From positions 7,836,544 to 7,900,543 of the forward strand of contig OX393582.1 in NCBI GenBank assembly GCA_947652605.1: DNA of 64,000 nt, written 5' to 3'. A model generated the notes under the pieces. It was given only the letters and a program-made list of their open reading frames with translations. It did not search any database and had not been told where the DNA came from. How positions within the stretch are numbered: the stretch's first letter is position 1; each line of letters begins with the position of its first letter. This document shows, piece after piece, positions 58,126 through 64,000 of this stretch. Both the position numbers and the translations under genes were made by a program. The stretch is from Elmis aenea (Eukaryota; Arthropoda; Insecta; Coleoptera; Elmidae).

Positions 58126-58895
58126 GAAATCTCAAAGTTACAAGGCTTGATACATTTTTTGGCTTTATAACCAAAACGGTAATGGTACCAGCACTTATCA
58201 AATTGTTGTTGTCGACTTGGTGATCGAGATCTGCAGCGTGATCTGGAATGTGATCTTGAACGAGCATTTCGAGTTGGTGAAAAACGCATTTGTTCAAAAC
58301 ATGTTTGAAGTTGGTCAAGTCGACCTTCTATATTTGCTAAACGATCTGGGGTTGATCCTTCCATTGAGCAAATGGAATTTGATGGGGCAGAGTATTCCGC
58401 TATCTTGTCAGCCATGATTGATATATTGTCTAACGTATCCCCTGAAGCTGCTAGAATTGATCGAACGTTAACTGGAAGTCTTTGCATAAAGATAGACCTT
58501 AAAAAATCATCCTGAACAGTAGATCCTGCTAAATTTCTCAGCTCCCGCAGAAGTTGTGAGGGTTTCTTGTCTCCCAATTCAGTGTCGGTCAATAGTTTTT
58601 TTATTTTTGCGGACTCTGATTCCTGAAACTCGGAAACCAGTCTCTTTTTTAGGTCCTCATACGGTGTATTACTACGTGGTTTGACCAGAAAATCGGATAT
58701 TAAATCAGCAACGTCAGGTTCTAGGGCAGCAAGTACATGGTTAAATTTAGTTGTTTCCAATGTAATTCCAGCTATATTGAACTGGGCCTCAACTTGCAAC
58801 AACCATATTTCAATATTTTTACGCCAAAATTGAGGCACTTTTACAGAAATTTTATTTATTTCACATGTGGAAGGCACAGTTTGTTCATTCGCCAT
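58116..58895 (-). CDS. gag: Gypsy Gag (259 residues)
   Basis: The ATG at 58895 lies just inside the 5' LTR and primer site. The product begins MANEQTV and has a capsid-like helical region with [20 protein letters not shown] and [10 protein letters not shown], as in Mag-type and other gypsy Gags. A basic arginine-serine stretch ([19 protein letters not shown]) follows, then a C-terminal finger [18 protein letters not shown]. This last is an atypical zinc-knuckle form (C-x2-H-x9-C-x3-C) seen in the Mag group. Length is normal for that group. The frame stops 14 bases before the Pol ATG. It forms the particle in which reverse transcription occurs. Confidence 0.9.
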   Translation of the reverse strand: MANEQTVPSTCEINKISVKVPQFWRKNIEIWLLQVEAQFNIAGITLETTKFNHVLAALEPDVADLISDFLVKPRSNTPYEDLKKRLVSEFQESESAKIKKLLTDTELGDKKPSQLLRELRNLAGSTVQDDFLRSIFMQRLPVNVRSILAASGDTLDNISIMADKIAEYSAPSNSICSMEGSTPDRLANIEGRLDQLQTCFEQMRFSPTRNARSRSHSRSRCRSRSPSRQQQFDKCWYHYRFGYKAKKCIKPCNFEISPN

Positions 58896-58896
58896 A

Positions 58897-58914
58897 ATCA
58901 CGTCGGGGTCACCA
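58897..58914 (-). promoter_or_regulatory. tRNA primer-binding site of the gypsy element
   Basis: Three bases inside the 5' LTR the minus strand reads TGGTGACCCCGACGTGAT. It starts with TGG, complementary to a tRNA CCA end. The matching tRNA was not identified from memory. It lies immediately before the Gag ATG. Confidence 0.75.
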
Positions 58915-58917
58915 ATT

Positions 58918-59066
58918 TGTAGTTGTTTCAATTTATATAATTGTTTTTATTCTTAATTAAACTACAAATTCACTAAAAATAATATTTGACGTTATTATTA
59001 AAAAATCTATTATTTTATCAATCATCCCAGTCACTATAGTTACTTCCACATTGACGTCGCACCACA
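58918..59066 (-). repeat. 5' LTR of the gypsy element (149 bp)
   Basis: Same length and sequence as 54831-54979. It carries the promoter for the element; no clear TATA box was found in so AT-rich a sequence. Confidence 0.93.
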
Positions 59067-59277
59067 CATTGTTAAAAAAAAGTTTTTTGATTAAAAAAAA
59101 TTGTTTTTAAAAATAAAGTTTTAATTTTATCGGATATGTAGAAGGTCAACAATAACAATATTTGACCCCAACAAACAAGTAAAGTTAAATAAGTGTTTGA
59201 AAAAACAAATTATTGATCTACTAACGTTGAAAAACAGAAAAAAAAGTAGTTTTTTTAAGAATTGTACATAATAAACT

Positions 59278-61485
59278 AATATGTGTGCAGGAAATATTAT
59301 TCCTTAATTTACATCTTGTAAACAGCATCATCCGTTCCTATCTCTAACATAAGCAAGTCGTTTATTTTCAGATGTGTTCTTTGTCGGTTTCATAATAATC
59401 CGTCATCAGATAGAGGATTTGCAAACATTGGAAATTCTTCCAGCGTCAGTGCTCCAAAGATTTTTGCAAAGTAATTTATGGAGTGGTTTTAATTTAAACT
59501 TCGGAATGTGCTGAATGTTGCCTGCCGATGTGTTTTTGTGTCGCCCTTAATTTTTTTTTTCCTTCGCACTGCCTTAATTCACCGGCGTTTTTCGCCAACC
59601 ACACACGCCAAAGTTTTTCTTTGGCGTAAATTTATTGTCGAACCAATTCGCTGCATCTTGTAATCCTCCCTGGATTATTTTATTTCCGTTCTGGGGTATT
59701 GGCTCCGCTATTATTTGGTGCTTGATTTTTTGTCACAAGGAAAGATTACGTGCAAATTAGAACGTTTATAGAAGCTTCAGTAAGAAAGAATTGTCTCCCA
59801 CCTCCCATTGTGTATTGTTTAAATTAAAAAAAAATGCTATTCAGTGAATAGTGGCTTCAATTGTTTTGTTTAAAGATAATAAAATATTGGCGTTGGCCTT
59901 GAAAAACGATTTTTTTTTTAACGCAGTAATGGGCTGGTTGTATTATGATGTAATTAGTTTTCTTATTGATTGAAATAAAAATTTTGCAACTTATGTTTTT
60001 ATGGTTTTTTATATTTTCTCCTGTCTCTTACGTGACAATAATTGTAAATTTATATGGATAACTTTATAAATACGATAATACTGCTTATTGCTTAGTTTTA
60101 AAGGTAAACTTAACAACCCATACATCAATGAAACGGGGAAAAAATTCTCTTATTAATGAACCCATAACCATGTATTATTAGTATTCTTGCTTTATTTGAT
60201 ATAATTTCAATTTAAATGTGATCAATTTCTTATATTTTAAAAAAATATGTGCATTTATGTTATTCAGTAAAAATTTCTTTTATATCTGAACATTTTTTGT
60301 GTTTAAATTTACTTTTCAAAAAACATCGAGATGGCAGTGTATGTTTATACATTTATAGAATATTTTACTGTCTTAATTTTAATCAGAAGTGCATTTTAAT
60401 AAAACTGTTATTAACACAAATAAAAGCTACGTTCCATTATTTTGCCCGACCCAGTACAACTTGTCAAACAAAGCAGACTTTGCTGGTAATCAAAGTAAAG
60501 GGAATTCTCCGTTTGGAGCGACACAGAGAGCGATCACAAACAATCGCACATAATATCAGGAACTTTATAATTCCGTATTGTTCATTGTTTCCATCATAAA
60601 GTCATAAACAATTAAAATATCATCATTGTGAACGTAAGCAGTTGTTTTCAGGCAGTAACATTACATGGCTGTTTTATTCGTTCCAAGGAAATATTCAAAC
60701 CCAACGAACAATAAGGTATACTTAGTTCATTCGACTTTATGAATTTAATTCGTTGCGTTTTAAATTAGACCTGCCGGTGTTTGTTGTGCGTTTCCTTATG
60801 TAATTCATTATTTCATGCTTGAAAATGTAGCTAATTAGCTGTGAGTGAGTAATCAATACGTATTTCTGCAACAGGATAAGTTTTTTTTTGCTGTTCTGTA
60901 GTCGCAGTTTATTTTAAGCTTCTTATGTTGAAAATCTTACACAACATCTAACTTTATTATTTAAATTTTAACCTTTATTACGCATAATCATTTGCATTTT
61001 ATTGATCGTACGATGCTTTGTTTGACCAATAGCCACCCGCTAAAAAAAAATATTCGGCCGCATTCCAAGGCCTCCACGATTTGCGTACTTTAAACAATAC
61101 TTGATTCTTGGTGGTACCCAATTATTACCAGTAAATGTCCAAGTTTTCAATATCCGCTGTCAAAATTTTCAGTTTAAAAACAAAATTGGATTTTTTTCTG
61201 CATTCGTGAATCATTCAACATTATTTATTTACGATTAATGTTGTGGTTGAAAAACTCCAAGAAAAAACGCAAAAATATGTGCCAAAACTACATAGCAACA
61301 AATATACAAGGTGAAATTTGTTTACGGCGTTGTATTTCTTTGTTATTGCGAGTCAGAGAATTGTTAAAAATAACAAAGTTGGGTAGAATTACAATAATTA
61401 AGATATGAATGACGTTTAGAAATGATTTCAGTGCTGCCAGTTGCCTGAGAAAAATACATTTTTTTTTAATATAACAATATTGACT
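59278..61485. other. Intergenic DNA, nothing recognised
   Basis: About 2.2 kb without repeat ends or coding similarity. The 116-codon frame at 60249-60599 (+) has no recognised content. Confidence 0.4.
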
Positions 61486-61881
61486 AAAGCTGGATCCACA
61501 TCAATAAAAATTTGCGTTGTGCGTTGTATTTGACACAAATTTGCTCGTGTGCGTCGAAATTTTTGTTGGTGTGGACTGTGCGCCGCATAGAAATGCACGC
61601 AAATAATTTCGTGACGAACAACGCACGCTATCCATCGTGCTGTCGGTTTTTAGTCAACTTCAAAGAGATTTGCGCCGCACAGTCGTGTCAATGTGGACTT
61701 GATTTTGAGTGCATTGTTATGCATAAACAAACGTGCACAAGTGGATTCGGCCGTTCAACGCACAAGATAACTATTTACGTGGTAAAATATTTAACAAGAT
61801 TTAAATTTGCGCCGCAAATGTTTGTGTTGAATTTGAAATACAAAATACAACATAAATTTTTATTGATGTGGATCCAGCTTT
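61486..61881. mobile_element. MITE with AAAGCTGGATCCACATCAAT ends (396 bp)
   Basis: Perfect inverted repeats of 28 bp start AAAGCTGGATCCACATCAAT on both strands. The interior is rich in gcgttg, gtgcg and gccgca motifs repeated in both orientations. The flanks are ...gact and ...attt with no unambiguous duplication (TAA versus TTA). An open frame of 139 codons runs through and past it and is not a gene. Superfamily unknown. Confidence 0.75.
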
Positions 61882-61892
61882 ATTTTAATATA

Positions 61893-62345
61893 CAGGATTG
61901 CGCAAAAGTATGGAAACAGACAAATATCTGAAACATCATTAAATATACTACAATGACATTTTGTATCTAAGCGTTATCGTACTTTTCGGATTCGATGAAA
62001 ATACTGCGGTTGCAATTCGACTTCCGGTTCAACCGGAAACGGACCTAAACTTTTAAATTTTAAGTGGAACACCTTGTATATTTTTATATTTTTGGATTCC
62101 TCCAAAAATTTACTTTGAAAATGTATTGGGTTTTGTGGGTCTAAAGTCAACCGTTTTCATAAAATGTTTATGAAAATTATTGCGATACAGCACTTTAATT
62201 TTTTTTTAACATTTAAGTTCTTTAAAAAGGTAGAAGAATTTTGTTTGAAAATCAGATTGACTAATAGATTAATTAACACATTGCACTAGCTACATTTAAA
62301 AAATATCATACAGGGTGTTTTTTACGTAAAAAACTATTTCATATT
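61893..62345. repeat. Fragment related to the arms of the 3.6-kb palindrome
   Basis: From about 62061 it matches 11108-11360: a gaacaccttgtatatttt start, tttggattcct, gggtctaaagt-aaccgtt, atgaaaatt, agattgac-aatagatta and acagggtgttttttacg. It is preceded from 61893 by a different CAGGATTGCG start and a cttccggttcaaccggaaac palindrome. It shows that the arm sequence also exists as single, non-mirrored copies. Confidence 0.65.
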
Positions 62346-63906
62346 TAAAAAAAAGGTTATTTATCTGTGTGTCAGCGATACATAAACATATTCATTAAAA
62401 AAAAACAGTATACAAGCTTAATATGTGTTTCCACAAACAGCACATAGCATGTCATTTTTTCGTAACTCAATAAGCCAAAATTTTTAGTAGCTGTAAAACT
62501 AATACAAATATTTCTCTATTTGCAAAGCCTTCTATGATTGTTTTTAGATTTACACGTTTACCTCCATATTCTTGTGAATCTGCCCAACTTTGTTTATTTA
62601 TCGTACTCTCCAACTTTAATAATAACAAAATTATCCATATAACGTGGTACACAATTGTTTGTAGCCCTGAATAATAAACCAAATTTATTATTTCCTAAAC
62701 CATTTTTTTTTTTTTTAAATAAAATGTGCTTTGTCTGCAATTTCAAATATCAAAGCCAACAGAACAATACTCTGACACTCTGTTTTTACACTACAGTAAA
62801 ACGAATTGAAGAATAATAATTAATTTTTTAAATGTTTTCATTTCATGAAGTGACATAAATTGGGAAACGGAAGCTGCTTTATAATATATCCAAACATTTT
62901 TGAAATTTAATCAAGCATTCAGTAAACAATTGCCACTTCATTTTGGCAATAGTCGTAGACAATAACGTGCATATTAAGTTTGTTTTTTGTTCATACTACT
63001 CGTCAAGGTTCTGCATCTTTAATAGATTTTTGCATAAATTTCAAAACCGCGAACGTATTTTATTGTCATTCATTGAAAAATGACGTGGCAGTTTTCGTTT
63101 CGATAGATTTTTCGTTAAAAAAAACTGTTGGTCAACACGGGAGTTGTCGTTTGTTTCACGACGATTATAATCTGTTTCGTCGACTTGTTTTGTTTTATAT
63201 TGACGGTAGGGATTGGCTAACAGTTCAGCCGATTTGTTGTCACTAGCATTCCAGTTATTTTGTTTGTTAATTCAACATGTAAGCTATTCCAGTGAATAAA
63301 TATAATTATCGGACAAAAAAATCCTTTGTTTGCAAAGATGTGCGCGGTTTTATACCAACACAAGGCCAGTCCGTTATTAATTGCTAGCAAATTATGTATT
63401 ACAAAGGCACAGTTTATTATATGGTGATAGTATCGTCCATTATAAAAACATATCTGCATTAATGATCTATTGAAAACCGTTTCATTCAATTCATCATTGT
63501 TTGCACGTGGATTAAATCCGAATAAAATATTTAGCAACCGTCACCGAAACTGCAGGACATAAAATGATATCGGTGGGCACTTGTTTTATAAGAAAGTTGT
63601 GCAACCTTTAACGGCTACATACGCGACTTATTTACAGCGACATGGTTTACTAATGGTTTTGCCACAATGAAGTTACAAGATGATTCGAAACCTTAGGATG
63701 TGTTGACAATTAAAATCTTGACACAGGAGCTCGAGAGAACAGCTTCCAAGATTTCGAACGAGGGGCTGAGATTGACACGTCGCTAAAAAGGTCTTACAAC
63801 AAAAAAAAAAAAAAAAAACGATGATGAAAGCTTGTGAGAAGTCGCCTGAAAGGTGAAAAACTCAAAAGTATTTGTAAGACGTTGCAAAAAAAAAAGTTTT
63901 GTTTTA
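62346..63906. other. Intergenic DNA, nothing recognised
   Basis: Frames at 62467-62682 (-), 62980-63246 (+) and 63217-63537 (-) show no recognised domain. An A run of about 18 lies at 63802. Confidence 0.4.
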
Positions 63907-64000
63907 ATCGTCTCCCACCTTCACAAGGGTCTGAAAAGTGCAACCCCTGTTGTTTTTTTTTAATCAGAACGTTTTGGAGACTTGAAATTTGCAATTCATT
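63907..64000. mobile_element. Foldback element F, copy 3 (cut by the window end)
   Basis: ctcccaccttcacaagggtc then a gcaacccctgttg block and tcagaacgttttggagactt match the arm of elements 12132-13044 and 25816-26813 (around 12355-12425 and 26050-26110). The copy starts mid-arm and continues beyond the window. Confidence 0.7.

Larger units (their letters stand above)
54831..59066 (-). mobile_element. Complete Ty3/gypsy LTR retrotransposon (4236 bp), Mag-like, probably young
   Basis: Two direct 149-bp LTRs (TG...CA) enclose Gag and Pol on the minus strand. A CATT duplication flanks it (54827-54830 and 59067-59070). The LTRs are identical at every position compared by eye. The order protease, RT, RNase H, integrase defines Ty3/gypsy. 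No envelope-like frame is present; there is no room after Pol. The short size, the protease-first Pol and the CX3HX..C Gag finger suggest the Mag lineage (inference). Identical LTRs and open frames suggest recent insertion and possible activity. Confidence 0.95.
54736..59277. mobile_element. hAT MITE L, second copy, split by a gypsy retrotransposon
   Basis: The left piece 54736-54830 matches 49445-49515 (agcagtcca, gctccgctcc, ctccatgctcc). The right piece 59071-59277 matches 49520-49725 (tttatcggatatgt, aatatttgacccc, cataataaact). The right end of this copy is missing. Joining the pieces across 54831-59070 restores colinearity with the intact copy, which shows the retrotransposon came later. 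Confidence 0.82.

Noticed and set aside
61512..61931. 139-codon frame
   Set aside because: It lies mostly within a MITE with perfect inverted ends and runs past its right end, so it is not a conserved coding unit.

Overview
This is an AT-rich, gene-poor stretch of a eukaryotic, probably insect, nuclear genome. That assignment is an inference from the mix of elements: a Mag-like Ty3/gypsy LTR retrotransposon, a Penelope-like element with a GIY-YIG endonuclease, decayed non-LTR retrotransposons, Tc1/mariner-, hAT-, pogo- and Harbinger-like DNA transposon debris, a tRNA-derived SINE, and many MITEs with arthropod-type termini. No host protein gene, rRNA or functional tRNA gene was recognised. 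Nearly all open reading frames not belonging to transposons look like chance.  Layout: 0.8-3.7 kb holds two decayed LINE fragments. 7.7-14.6 kb holds a 477-bp MITE (family A), a TA-flanked element carrying a hAT MITE, a LINE tail, and a 3.6-kb palindromic element. That palindrome contains a hAT element, which in turn contains a second palindromic element; its loop keeps the C-terminus of a Tc1/mariner-type transposase. 15.5-27 kb holds a hAT-like element with an 8-bp target duplication, more foldback elements, and a hAT deletion derivative with a recognisable transposase C-terminus. 28-42 kb holds dispersed repeats B and C, two copies of a foldback element H, and a Tc1/mariner element (35953-37414) whose transposase is broken by repeat C. 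A 1.9-kb TA-flanked element there has one H copy inserted in it. 42.8-52 kb holds three more family A copies, one with a 205-bp element inside it, several hAT MITEs, a SINE, a LINE tail and a GC-rich Harbinger-like palindrome.  The best preserved part is 52.2-59.3 kb. A truncated Penelope-like element with a head-to-head inverted copy of its own 3' end lies between 12-bp target duplications. Next to it is a complete gypsy retrotransposon on the minus strand. Its two 149-bp LTRs are identical, its Gag and Pol frames are open, a primer-binding site and polypurine tract are visible, and a slippery heptamer with a downstream hairpin sits at the Gag stop. This retrotransposon sits inside an older hAT MITE, and an uninterrupted relative of that MITE lies at 49445-49819. 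The last 100 bases enter another copy of the foldback family seen at 12.1 and 25.8 kb.  The elements do not form a pathway. The useful story is their order of insertion, which target duplications and uninterrupted relatives let one read.
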